In this document: one piece after another, positions 17,704 to 25,245 of the stretch
How positions within the stretch are numbered: position 1 is the first letter of the stretch
Layout: each line of letters starts with the position of its first letter
Notes under the pieces: generated by a model
Told to the model about the DNA's origin: nothing
Database searches by the model: none
What the model saw: the letters and a program-made list of their open reading frames with translations, nothing else
Position numbers and translations under genes: made by a program
From: Streptomyces sp. UNOB3_S3
GTDB taxonomy: Bacteria; Actinomycetota; Actinomycetes; Streptomycetales; Streptomycetaceae
Direction of reading: 5' to 3'
DNA length: 42,804 nt
Assembly: GCF_020740895.1 (NCBI RefSeq)
Contig: NZ_JAILXP010000010.1
Coordinates: forward strand, 1 to 42,804

Positions 17704-19320
17704 ATGACGGGCACGGCAGGGGACATCGAGCGGAGGCCCGGGGAACCGGAGCCCGGGGTGCCGGAGGAGCGGACGGCGTTCGTCCGCCGGATCGGGCTGT
17801 TCCAGGCCACCGCCATCAATATGAGCCAGATGTGCGGCATAGGGCCGTTCGTCACCATTCCCTTGATGGTGGCGTCCTTCGGCGGGCCGCACGCGGTCAT
17901 CGGCTTCGTCGCGGGGGCGGTGCTGGCCCTGGCCGACGGGCTGGTGTGGGCGGAGCTGGGCGCGGCGATGCCCGGCGCGGGCGGCAGTTACGTCTATCTG
18001 CGGCAGGCGTTCCAGTACCGGACCGGCAGACTCGTGCCGTTCCTGTTCGTGTGGACGGCGATGCTCTTCATCCCGTTGGCCATGGCCACGGGTGTGATCG
18101 GGTTCGTACAGTATCTGGGCTATCTCTGGCCGGGTATGACGCAGACCCAGGGGGATCTGACGGGCCTGGCCTTCGTCGTGGTGGTCGTCGGGCTGCTGTG
18201 GCGGCGGGTGGAGAGCATCGGGCGGATCACGGCCGTGCTGTGGGGCGTGATGATCGTCTCCGTCCTCCTGGTCATCGTCGCCGCGTTCACCCACTTCAGC
18301 CCGGATCTGGCCTTCACCTATCCGGCGGGCGCCTTCGACCTGACGAGCGGCGGGTTCTGGCTGGGCTTCGCGGCGGGCCTGACCATCGGCATCTACGACT
18401 ACGGGGGCTACAGCACCGTCGCCTACATGGGTGCCGAGATCAAGGACCCCGGGCGCGTCATGCCACGGTCCATCATCTACTCGATCCTCGGCATCATGGC
18501 CATCTACCTGCTGCTCCAGATCGGCACCCTGGGCGTCGTCGACTGGCGGGAGATGCTGGACCCGGACTCCACGGCCGGGTCCTCCGTGGCCTCGGCGGTC
18601 CTGGAGCAGACCTGGGGCAAGGGCGCGGCGGACGTCGTCACCGTGCTGATCCTCGTCACGGCCTTCGCGTCGGTCTTCACCGGGCTCCTCGGCGGCTCGC
18701 GCATCCCCGTGGACGCCGCGCGGGAGAACGTCTTCTTCCGCCGCTTCGGCGCCCTCCACCCGCGGCTGCGCTTCCCGGTGCTGCCGCTGACGACGATGGG
18801 GCTGATCTCGGCCGTGGGCTTTCTGATCGGCCGTCATACCGACCTGGCGACGATCATCCAGTTGCTGATGGCGGTCATGGTGATCCTCCAGGCGCTGTCG
18901 CAGGTGCTGGCCGTGACCGTGCTGCGGCGCCGGCAGCCCGGGCTGCCGCGCCCGTACCGGATGTGGCTCTATCCGCTGCCGAGCCTGGTGGCACTGGCGG
19001 GCTGGCTGGTGATCTACGGCTTCGCGGACCGCAACTCCCCCGGCCGCCATCCCATCGAGTGGTCGCTGGCCTGGGTGGGCGCCGGGTGCGTGGCGTTCGT
19101 GCTGTGGGCGGCGAAGGAGAAGGTGTGGCCGTTCGGGCCACGGGAGGTCAGCGAGGACTACCTGCCCGGCGGGGCCTTGGCGCACGGCCTCGCGGAGCCC
19201 TCGACCGCCGTCGCCGACGGGCCCGTCACCGACACGGGGGACGACGACCCGGGCCCCGGCACGGACCCGGGCACGGACCCCGGTACGGGCCCCGGAGGCG
19301 TGGCGCCGACCCCGGCCTGA
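17704..19320 (+). CDS. APC-family amino acid permease
   Basis: A 538-aa amino acid/polyamine permease with about 12 TM helices. TM1 carries QATAINMSQMCGIGPFVTIP in place of the usual G-x-G-x-x-x-G, and the TM2-3 region is WAELGAAMPGAGGSYVYLRQ. It differs clearly from the CAT-type permease at 6391. The N-terminal ~27 residues are charged and soluble. The C-terminal ~35 residues are low complexity, with DPGTDPGTGPGG repeats from short DNA duplications near 19258-19300. ATG 17704 has GAGAGGGC upstream. The substrate is unknown. It diverges from the NiCoT gene. Confidence 0.88.
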   Translation: MTGTAGDIERRPGEPEPGVPEERTAFVRRIGLFQATAINMSQMCGIGPFVTIPLMVASFGGPHAVIGFVAGAVLALADGLVWAELGAAMPGAGGSYVYLRQAFQYRTGRLVPFLFVWTAMLFIPLAMATGVIGFVQYLGYLWPGMTQTQGDLTGLAFVVVVVGLLWRRVESIGRITAVLWGVMIVSVLLVIVAAFTHFSPDLAFTYPAGAFDLTSGGFWLGFAAGLTIGIYDYGGYSTVAYMGAEIKDPGRVMPRSIIYSILGIMAIYLLLQIGTLGVVDWREMLDPDSTAGSSVASAVLEQTWGKGAADVVTVLILVTAFASVFTGLLGGSRIPVDAARENVFFRRFGALHPRLRFPVLPLTTMGLISAVGFLIGRHTDLATIIQLLMAVMVILQALSQVLAVTVLRRRQPGLPRPYRMWLYPLPSLVALAGWLVIYGFADRNSPGRHPIEWSLAWVGAGCVAFVLWAAKEKVWPFGPREVSEDYLPGGALAHGLAEPSTAVADGPVTDTGDDDPGPGTDPGTDPGTGPGGVAPTPA

Positions 19321-19392
19321 CGGGGCGTCTGCTCCACCGGCCGGGCCGCCCGGACTCCTGCGGTCCGGCCGAACGGTGATAAAACGGCACCC

Positions 19393-19983
19393 ATGCCCGT
19401 GACCACTGCCCCTCCCCCGCCCGTCCCCGACGCCCAGCCGCGCAGGCTGCTCTGGCACCGCCTCATATTCGGGCTCTGGTACCGGCCCGTCGAGGTCCTC
19501 GACGAGGCCCGGGACCGGAGCGTCTGGGGAGCGGCGGCCTTCCTGTCCCTGCTGTGCGGGGCGTTGGGGACGCTGGCCAACGACTCCTTCTGGGTGCAGT
19601 GGGGGGTCAGCCCCGTGCTGGCGCTGGAGGCCATGGGCATCGGCTCGCTGGTGATGATGCTCGCCAGTCTGCTGCTGGGCGCCGCCACCCACGCCATCGC
19701 CCGCCGGCTCGGCGGCAACGGCAGGTTCGCCCCGACGGCGAGCCTGTTCGTCGTGCTGTTCTGGGCGAGCGACCTGCCCCGGCTGGTCCTCGACACCTGG
19801 CTGCCGGCCGGTTCGATGCCGGTGCGCGCCGCCGCGTCGGTGACGGCGGCCTTCGGCTACGCGCTCGCCACGCTGCTGATCCGGGGTCAGCACCATCTGC
19901 CCACCCACAGGGCGGTGGCGGCGGTGAGCCTGCAGATGCTGGCGGCGGTGACGCTGCTCAAGTTCCCGCCCGGCAGCGCCTGA
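19393..19983 (+). CDS. Yip1-like integral membrane protein
   Basis: A 196-aa polytopic membrane protein with a proline-rich cytoplasmic N-terminus (residues 1-~22) and an RLIFGLWYRPVEVLDEARDR lead, the pattern at the start of bacterial YIP1-domain proteins (amphipathic helix before TM1). About five hydrophobic helices follow. The biochemical function of bacterial YIP1 proteins is not known. It lies 72 nt after the APC permease on the same strand, with a GTGATAAAACGGC AT-richer stretch before ATG 19393, so it may have its own promoter. Confidence 0.75.
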   Translation: MPVTTAPPPPVPDAQPRRLLWHRLIFGLWYRPVEVLDEARDRSVWGAAAFLSLLCGALGTLANDSFWVQWGVSPVLALEAMGIGSLVMMLASLLLGAATHAIARRLGGNGRFAPTASLFVVLFWASDLPRLVLDTWLPAGSMPVRAAASVTAAFGYALATLLIRGQHHLPTHRAVAAVSLQMLAAVTLLKFPPGSA

Positions 19984-20044
19984 GCCGGCCCGAGCGGGTC
20001 CGAGCGATCCTGAGCGGGCCCGAGCGACGGGGGTGACGACGAAG

Positions 20045-20082
20045 GCCCGCCCGGTGCGACGGGGGATGCACACCGGGCGGGC
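20045..20082. terminator. Hairpin terminator between Yip1-like and P450 genes
   Basis: A perfect 12-bp stem, GCCCGCCCGGTG and CACCGGGCGGGC, with a 14-nt loop, placed between two convergent genes. Probably acts in both directions. Confidence 0.8.
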
Positions 20083-20120
20083 TCGAGGACAGTTCTACCT
20101 CATCAAGGATGGGTTATGCA

Positions 20121-21335
20121 TCAAAAACCCGTTCGATCGACCGAAGACCATCGGACGGGGAGCGTTTTCAGGCCACGCGCGCGGATGGCCGGACGCCAGG
20201 TCAGCTCCTCTCTCGGGATGTCCAGTTCCAGGTTTTCGAAGCGCTCCAGCAGCGCGGTGAGCGCGATCTCCGTCTCCATCCGGCCCAGCGCGGCGCCCAG
20301 GCAGTAGTGGATGCCATGGCCCAGCGCGAGGTTCCCCGAGCGGTCCCGTCCCAGGTCGAAGCGGTCGGGGTCGGGAAACCGGGCCGGGTCGCGATTGGCC
20401 GAGGCCAGCGAAAGCAGCACGGTCTCACCCGCCGGGACCGGCACTCCGCCGATCTCCATGTCCTCCACCGGGAAGCGCCGGATCGCGACCGGAGTGGGCC
20501 CGTCCCACCGGCTGGCCTCGTCCACGACCGCCGCGAGTCCGTCCGGATCCTTACGCACCGTCCGAAGCAGTTCAGGACGGTCCAGCAGGGCGAGAACCGT
20601 GTTGCCGATGAGATGGGTCACGTTCTCGTATCCGGCGAACACGATGAGGAAGGCCAGGGACGTCAGCTCGTCCCGGGAGAGCGTGTCCCCGGCCTCCTGC
20701 ACCGCGATCAGGTCCGAGAGCAGATCGTCGCCGGGCTCCGCGCTCTTGGCCTCGACGAGCTCCGTGAAGAAGGCCAGCAGGGAGGCGACCGCCTCCTTCA
20801 TCAGATGGGGCCGCGTCCGGTCGGGGGTGATCATCGCGTCCGTCCAGGCCCGGAAGTCGACCCGGTCCGCCTGGGGAATGCCCAGCAGATCGGAGATCAC
20901 GGCGACCGGAAGCGGGCCCGCGAAGGACTCCAGCAGATCCGCCCGCCCCGCCGGCTCGACGGCGTCCAGCAACTCGTCGGCGAACTTCCGCACCGGTCCG
21001 CGCAGCTTCTCCACCCGGCCCGGGGTGAACGCCTTGACCACCAGCCGGCGCAGCCGGGTGTGGTCGGGCGGGTCCATGTTCAGCAGGTTGGCGTCGAGCG
21101 CCGGGGGCAGGGAGAAGCCGTTGTAGTTGCCGGGCAGGGCGTTGCTCCGGTCGAGGGAGAGCCGGGGGTCGGCGAGGGCGGCCCGCACGTCGTCGTAACG
21201 GGTCACCAGCCAGGCGGGCTTGCCGTCGGGGCCCTCGATGCGGTGCACGGGGCCGCTCTCACGGAGCCGGGCGTAGGAGCCGTACGGGTCGGATATCAGG
21301 TCGGCCGTCGTGGGTGGGGTGTCGGTCGGTCGCAT
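20121..21335 (-). CDS. Cytochrome P450
   Basis: A 404-aa soluble bacterial class I cytochrome P450 that would need external ferredoxin and ferredoxin reductase; neither is encoded nearby. The I-helix oxygen-activation motif is IVFAGYENVTHLIGN, with Asn where Glu/Asp is usual before Thr (AGxE-N-x-T). The ExxR motif is EASR. The heme loop is LALGHGIHYCLGAALGR, with proximal ligand Cys345 and Leu in place of the usual Phe at the loop start. The N-terminus MRPTDTPPTTADLISDPYGS is typical of CYP105/107-like enzymes. No biosynthetic genes surround it, so the substrate is open. It lies downstream of the HTH/zincin/7-TM cassette on the same strand, but a strong terminator separates them. Confidence 0.93.
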   Translation of the reverse strand: MRPTDTPPTTADLISDPYGSYARLRESGPVHRIEGPDGKPAWLVTRYDDVRAALADPRLSLDRSNALPGNYNGFSLPPALDANLLNMDPPDHTRLRRLVVKAFTPGRVEKLRGPVRKFADELLDAVEPAGRADLLESFAGPLPVAVISDLLGIPQADRVDFRAWTDAMITPDRTRPHLMKEAVASLLAFFTELVEAKSAEPGDDLLSDLIAVQEAGDTLSRDELTSLAFLIVFAGYENVTHLIGNTVLALLDRPELLRTVRKDPDGLAAVVDEASRWDGPTPVAIRRFPVEDMEIGGVPVPAGETVLLSLASANRDPARFPDPDRFDLGRDRSGNLALGHGIHYCLGAALGRMETEIALTALLERFENLELDIPREELTWRPAIRARGLKTLPVRWSSVDRTGF

Positions 21336-21377
21336 GGGATCCGACTCTAGACCGGACCGACCGGCCCTTTTGTCCTA

Positions 21378-21393
21378 GATCGGATATTCGATC
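21378..21393. promoter_or_regulatory. Candidate operator upstream of P450
   Basis: An imperfect dyad, GATCGGATATTCGATC, 43-58 nt upstream of the P450 start in an unusually AT-rich patch. Its position is right for a repressor site in the P450 promoter. No cognate regulator is identified. Confidence 0.35.
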
Positions 21394-21440
21394 GGCCATC
21401 CGGTCGAGGTGCCGGTACAGGTGGGGCGGAATCGCACAAG

Positions 21441-21487
21441 CGGCGCCGGATTCCGGTGGATCGACGATCCACCGGAATCCGGCGCCG
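21441..21487. terminator. Strong 21-bp-stem terminator after the three-gene cassette
   Basis: A perfect inverted repeat of 21 bp (arms 21441-21461 and 21467-21487) with a 5-nt CGACG loop. It lies 63 nt after the stop of the seven-TM gene and 106 nt before the P450 start, so it should separate the two transcription units. Confidence 0.88.
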
Positions 21488-21549
21488 GCCTGTGTCGTAG
21501 GCGGCCTTGACCCCCGTCCAGGACCGCCTCGTTCATGGGCCGCGCGCCG

Positions 21550-22761
21550 TCAGGGACGGCGTGCCGCGCTGAGCTCCCGTAGCTCGGTGAGCACCGCGTC
21601 GACCAGCGGATCGTGGAAGACGTCGGCGACGCGTGCCAAGTGCTCGTGCTCCTCCGCCGGGTCGGCGCTCACGGTCATCACCACACTGTCGGCGGACGGC
21701 CGTGCCACATGCCCCACGACCTGGTTGCCCAGGCCCCTGCGGAGCGCGGCGGCCTCCACCACCGCGGCGGTGCGGTGCTCGTCGAGGGCGGCGGCGCCGG
21801 CCTTCTCCCGGGCGATCTCCAGGGTGACGGGCTCGACATGGCGGCGGACGCCGCGCTGGATGTCACGGATCTCGGCCATCTGCCGGTTGGCCCGCCACTC
21901 CAGGTCCGCGAGGGGCCAGCGGGCCGTCCAGCGGGACTCGGGGATGGTGACCTCGGGGGCGTGGGCGGTGACCTCCCGCCACAGCGGCTCCAGCCGGCGC
22001 AGCCTGCGCCAGGCGGCGGCCCGGGGGCCGACGGCCGGCAGCGAGAAGCCGAGCAGTACCAGGAGCGCGGCCACCGAGGCGGTCATCGGGGCCACCCCGT
22101 TGGACAGCCAGTACTGCTCGTGCCCGGCCCAGCTCAGGGCGAACCCGACGAGCTTGCAGGCGCAGTACACCAGGCCCAGCCAGCAGCCCGCAGCGAGCGT
22201 CCGCAGCCCCTTGGCGAGCCAGGAGCGGCCCAGCTGGGCGGCGTAGCGCGGGCAGAGCGTGCCGAGACCGGCGAGGCTCACACCGAAGATCAGCAGATAG
22301 AGCACCAGGAAGGCGACGACACCGGGGGCGTCGGCGTAGGCGGTGCTGAAGTCACGCGGGTGCTCCACGTCGTCCGGGCGGCCGACGAGGAAGCAGACGA
22401 TGGCCACGGCCCAGGTCAGCCCCACCGCCCACACCGCGAGCCGGCTGCGCGCGGCGGCACGGGTGTGGGACTCCTCGTCGCCCCGGCTGGTCCAGCGCAG
22501 CAGCAGCACGGTGGCGCCGGAGGCGAACAGCACGACGGCCGAGTAGAGGAAGACCATCGCCAGGTTGGCGACGCCCGTCAGCCGGTCGAAGGCGCGGTAG
22601 ACGCTGGGCGCGGAGAACAGGAAGACGATCGGCACGCCGGAGGTCATCAGGGCGGTCAGGCCCAGGTCGACATTGTCGCGGTCGCGGAACCAGGCCCGGG
22701 CCTTGTAGCCGACGATGGCCCAGGTGACGGCGCTGAAGCTCAGGTAGAGGGCGTCAAACAC
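21550..22761 (-). CDS. Seven-TM membrane protein of an HTH/zincin cassette (MAB_1171c-like)
   Basis: A 403-aa protein with seven hydrophobic helices in the first ~230 residues, followed by a ~170-residue cytoplasmic domain beginning RRLRRLEPLWREVTAHAPEV. This architecture matches the actinobacterial proteins annotated as MAB_1171c-type putative transporters (DUF6545, recalled from memory); no function has been shown. GTG 22761 is preferred because GGGAGGG (22768-22774) is 6 nt upstream; GTG 22767 touches the Shine-Dalgarno sequence directly. The gene overlaps the upstream zincin gene by 8 nt (14 nt with the earlier start), so translation is coupled. The C-terminal domain may be the signalling output or a substrate of the zincin. 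Confidence 0.8.
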   Translation of the reverse strand: MFDALYLSFSAVTWAIVGYKARAWFRDRDNVDLGLTALMTSGVPIVFLFSAPSVYRAFDRLTGVANLAMVFLYSAVVLFASGATVLLLRWTSRGDEESHTRAAARSRLAVWAVGLTWAVAIVCFLVGRPDDVEHPRDFSTAYADAPGVVAFLVLYLLIFGVSLAGLGTLCPRYAAQLGRSWLAKGLRTLAAGCWLGLVYCACKLVGFALSWAGHEQYWLSNGVAPMTASVAALLVLLGFSLPAVGPRAAAWRRLRRLEPLWREVTAHAPEVTIPESRWTARWPLADLEWRANRQMAEIRDIQRGVRRHVEPVTLEIAREKAGAAALDEHRTAAVVEAAALRRGLGNQVVGHVARPSADSVVMTVSADPAEEHEHLARVADVFHDPLVDAVLTELRELSAARRP

Positions 22762-23404
22762 CGGCACCCCTCCCGTCGGCGGACCCGTCCTGGATCCGCT
22801 GCCGGACGTGCTGGAGCGCGGGCCCCAGCGACGCGGCGAGCTCGGCGGCCTGACCCTCCAGCAGGACGTCCTGGCCCGGCGGCGGAGGCACCACCTTGGC
22901 CATCAGGAGGGTGCCGAGGATCTCCGTCTCGCGCTCGGTGAGGTTGTCGTAGCAGTGGTGGCGGGCGAGGCCCATGGTGAGCCCCATCCGCCGCATGGCG
23001 GTGGCCACGTCTACCGAGGGCGTCCACACCTTGAGGGCGTCCTCGGTGACGGCGGGGTCCTGGTCGTGACCGAGCAGCAGATGGCCGATCTCGTGCAGCA
23101 CGATGTGGACCTGGTGCCACGGGGAGGTCTTCTGCTCGTAGATGACCCAGTACGCGTCGTCCGTGGTGGCCGTCATGCCGGAGACGACCCCGTCCAGGCT
23201 CATGGGCACCAGATGGATGGGCCGGCCCACATGACGGGCGACGGCGTCGCACATGCCCTGGAGATCCGTCGACGCGGGCAGGGCGAGCTCCTGGATGAGC
23301 TGCTTGCACCGGCGACGTATCCGCCCCACGCGCATGCTTGCACCGTCCTCGTCCTCGGTACGCCGCCAGTTGGTGAAGAGGCCGTCCTCCGCTGTCACGG
23401 TCAC
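22754..23404 (-). CDS. ImmA/IrrE-like putative zinc metallopeptidase
   Basis: A 216-aa protein with a zincin helix HEIGHLLLGH at residues 104-113 (H104-E105-x-x-H108, third ligand candidate H113), preceded by a strand ending VIYE. This is the organisation of ImmA/IrrE-type peptidases that cleave HTH repressors. The N-terminal half resembles proteins encoded next to XRE regulators in Streptomyces. GTG 23404 overlaps the stop of the HTH gene as GTGA, which fixes the start; ATG at residue 24 is a less likely alternative. It is probably translated together with its neighbours on both sides. Catalytic activity is inferred from the motif only. Confidence 0.8.
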   Translation of the reverse strand: MTVTAEDGLFTNWRRTEDEDGASMRVGRIRRRCKQLIQELALPASTDLQGMCDAVARHVGRPIHLVPMSLDGVVSGMTATTDDAYWVIYEQKTSPWHQVHIVLHEIGHLLLGHDQDPAVTEDALKVWTPSVDVATAMRRMGLTMGLARHHCYDNLTERETEILGTLLMAKVVPPPPGQDVLLEGQAAELAASLGPALQHVRQRIQDGSADGRGAGV

Positions 23405-23889
23405 GGTCGCTCCGCACCCCCCGCGTCGGGCGGGTCGGACGGAAGGTTCATCTGCTGCCGGAACTGGCTGATGATCGTGGTCAGGCTGTCCTGCACCTCG
23501 GGGGGCAGGCCCACCGAGCGCAGGGCGATGGCCCGGACGCGCTGGTCCCTCATCGCGACGAGGAAGCGGACCTCCTCCTCCACGCGCTCGGCCTGGGAGG
23601 CCGACAGATCGCCCATCAGATACCCCACCGGCACGGCGAAGAACTTCGCCAGCGCCCGCAGGACGTCCGGGCTGGGGTTGGCGCGCTTGCCGTTGCGCAG
23701 CATCGACAGATACTGCTCGGTCAGCGTGACGCCGCCGTACTCCTCCCCGCGGCTGATCTCCTCGGCCACATGCCCGTTGGTGTACGGCGCGCCGGGCGGG
23801 TGCATGTTCGCGAACAGGTAGTTGAGCCGCTGCGCGAGCGGGCTGCCCGCGTCACCGGCCGATGCCGGCCTGTCCCCCCCGTTTGCCAT
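23401..23889 (-). CDS. XRE/EspR-like helix-turn-helix regulator
   Basis: A 162-aa DNA-binding protein. Residues ~18-93 form an extended HTH of the EspR type (SPLAQRLNYLFANMHPPG, then YTNGHVAEEI, then LTEQYLSMLRNGKRANPS and ALAKFFAVPVGYLMGD). The rest is a helical tail suitable for dimerisation (AERVEEEVRFLVAMRDQRVRAIAL and a Gln-rich end). ATG 23889 has AAGGA about 9 nt upstream; the frame is open for 21 more codons without a better start. It is the first gene of a three-gene overlapping unit and is divergent from the VOC gene across a 330-nt region containing a long-range inverted repeat. Confidence 0.85.
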   Translation of the reverse strand: MANGGDRPASAGDAGSPLAQRLNYLFANMHPPGAPYTNGHVAEEISRGEEYGGVTLTEQYLSMLRNGKRANPSPDVLRALAKFFAVPVGYLMGDLSASQAERVEEEVRFLVAMRDQRVRAIALRSVGLPPEVQDSLTTIISQFRQQMNLPSDPPDAGGAERP

Positions 23890-23971
23890 CTGCCCCGTTC
23901 CTTCACGCGCGTGTGTCCCGCGGCCGCATGGCCTGGTACGACATACGACCAATTACTGCCTTTCACGGCCA

Positions 23972-24064
23972 GTTAAGTCCGTGTCGACTACGAGTGGCAT
24001 CCTGCCATGACCGGAACGCCACGCACTAGTCCGCCGGGCATCACAAGCGGATGACGGACTTAAC
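23972..24064. promoter_or_regulatory. Divergent regulatory region with 11-bp inverted repeat
   Basis: The 330-nt gap 23890-24219 between the HTH gene and the VOC gene contains GTTAAGTCCGT at 23972-23982 and its exact reverse complement ACGGACTTAAC at 24054-24064, 71 nt apart. AT-rich sites stand out in this GC-rich DNA. They are placed symmetrically in the gap and face away from each other, suggesting two binding sites for one regulator, most simply the HTH protein encoded alongside. Confidence 0.5.
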
Positions 24065-24219
24065 CACGGGTTGAGACGCACCGGATCGTGCCGGATCCGC
24101 CCACGGTGGGGCGGTGACGGGAGCGGGAGCGTGGTGACGCGAAAGTGTGTACGGCGGTGGGTGTGCCGTAGTACTTGTGGTGGTCCCGGAGACCTGTCCG
24201 TTCTCACCTGGAGTCGTCG

Positions 24220-24567
24220 ATGACCGTTCGCCGTGTCGTGCCCAACGTTCAGTCGGAGGCCGTGGAGGAGAGCCGGGAGTTCTACGGCCTGCTGGGCTTC
24301 GAGGAGGTCATGAACCACGGCTGGATCATGACCCTCGCCTCCCCGTCCAGCCCGGCGGCGCAAGTCAGCTTCATGGCCCGCGACAAGACCGCCCCGGTCA
24401 CCCCCGACATGAGTGTCGAAGTGGACGACGTGGACGCCGCCTACGCGGCCGTGCGGGACAGCGGCGCGGAGATCGTCCACCCCCTGCAGGACGAGGAGTG
24501 GGGCGTACGGCGGTTCTTCGTCCGCGACCCCAACGGCCGCGTGGTCAACGTGCTGGGCCACCGCTGA
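24220..24567 (+). CDS. VOC (glyoxalase/bleomycin-resistance) superfamily protein
   Basis: A 115-aa single-domain vicinal-oxygen-chelate protein made of two beta-alpha-beta-beta-beta modules. Visible features are SREFYGLLGFEEVM, VSFMARDK, VEVDDVDAAYAAVRDSGAEI and the terminal FVRDPNGRVVNVLGH. The DPNG-x-V-V-N motif supplies the last metal-ligand position, but here Asn replaces the Glu usual in enzymes (DP-G--ELV/E), so it may be a binding protein, not a metalloenzyme. The function (glyoxalase, dioxygenase or drug sequestration) cannot be assigned. ATG 24220 has GGAGTCG upstream. Confidence 0.85.
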   Translation: MTVRRVVPNVQSEAVEESREFYGLLGFEEVMNHGWIMTLASPSSPAAQVSFMARDKTAPVTPDMSVEVDDVDAAYAAVRDSGAEIVHPLQDEEWGVRRFFVRDPNGRVVNVLGHR

Positions 24568-24575
24568 CGCCCCAC

Positions 24576-24610
24576 GGGCCGGGGAGGGGGTTGCCCCCGG
24601 CCCCCGGCCC
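24576..24610. terminator. Hairpin terminator between VOC and RHIM-like genes
   Basis: Outer arms GGGCCGGGG and CCCCGGCCC (9 bp) enclose a second stem GGGGG-TTG-CCCCC. It is located between convergent gene ends and is probably bidirectional. Confidence 0.75.
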
Positions 24611-24628
24611 GCGAAGTGGTGGGCCGTC

Positions 24629-25015
24629 TCAGCGCCCGATGGTGAAGTCCCGCCCCTGGTACAGGTGGGTGGCCTGGCCTCCGGAGAAGGTGTTGTTGAC
24701 CGTGCTGTTGTCCACGGACACGCGTACGGCCTCGGCCTGCTCGGCCCACCGGCGGTACTCCTCGGCGAAGGCGGTGTCCTGGTAGACACGCCCGAAGATC
24801 AGCGCGGCCAGCGACTGGACCTGCTGCTCGTCCCCCGGATCGAGCGGCAGCACCGCCGCGTTCGCCTCGTCCTCGCCGGCCGGGCCCCGGCCGAACGCGC
24901 GGCGGGCCAGCTGCACCAGTGACCCCCAGACCTGGCGCCCCGCCTCCGTACCGACGGATCCCGCGGCCGCGGTGACCGCGCTCGTGATCGCTCCCAACGA
25001 CACCGGATCGACCAT
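24629..25015 (-). CDS. Small protein with RHIM/amyloid-like C-terminal motif
   Basis: A 128-aa protein. The N-terminus MVDPVSLGAITSAVTAAAGS with a following amphipathic helix (QVWGSLVQLARRAFG) resembles small actinobacterial proteins annotated with a RIP homotypic interaction motif. A middle helical region (65-98) follows. The C-terminus, residues 104-126, is S/T/N/G-rich: TVNNTFSGG, then LYQGRDFTIG. The N-N-T-F-S-G ... Q-G-R-D pattern resembles bacterial amyloid signalling motifs (BASS/RHIM) used to pass signals from NLR-type receptors to effectors. It is also like the N-x-[IF]-x-G coil motif common in Streptomyces STAND proteins. ATG 25015 has GAGGGGGGAG upstream. Function is inferred from motif only. 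Confidence 0.72.
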   Translation of the reverse strand: MVDPVSLGAITSAVTAAAGSVGTEAGRQVWGSLVQLARRAFGRGPAGEDEANAAVLPLDPGDEQQVQSLAALIFGRVYQDTAFAEEYRRWAEQAEAVRVSVDNSTVNNTFSGGQATHLYQGRDFTIGR

Positions 25016-25245
25016 CAGTCGACTCCCCCCTCGTGAGCGGGCGGACCGGACGTCCGCCCGTCCGCGCCAGGCTACCGCCCGCCTCCGGTGGTCACCCCCG
25101 GGACGTCCGGGGCCGCTGTGCGGCGTCCCGGTGAATCCTGTCGCGTCGGCGACTCACCCCTCGCGCCCCCGCCGTAGGACGATGACACGCTCACCTCGTA
25201 CGCGCCCCCCACGCACATCGTGCGCACACCAGGGAGGAACCGCTC

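Noticed and set aside
20121..23889. P450 as fourth member of the HTH/zincin/7-TM operon
   Set aside because: A perfect 21-bp-stem terminator and a 214-nt gap separate them; linkage is possible but not supported as an operon.
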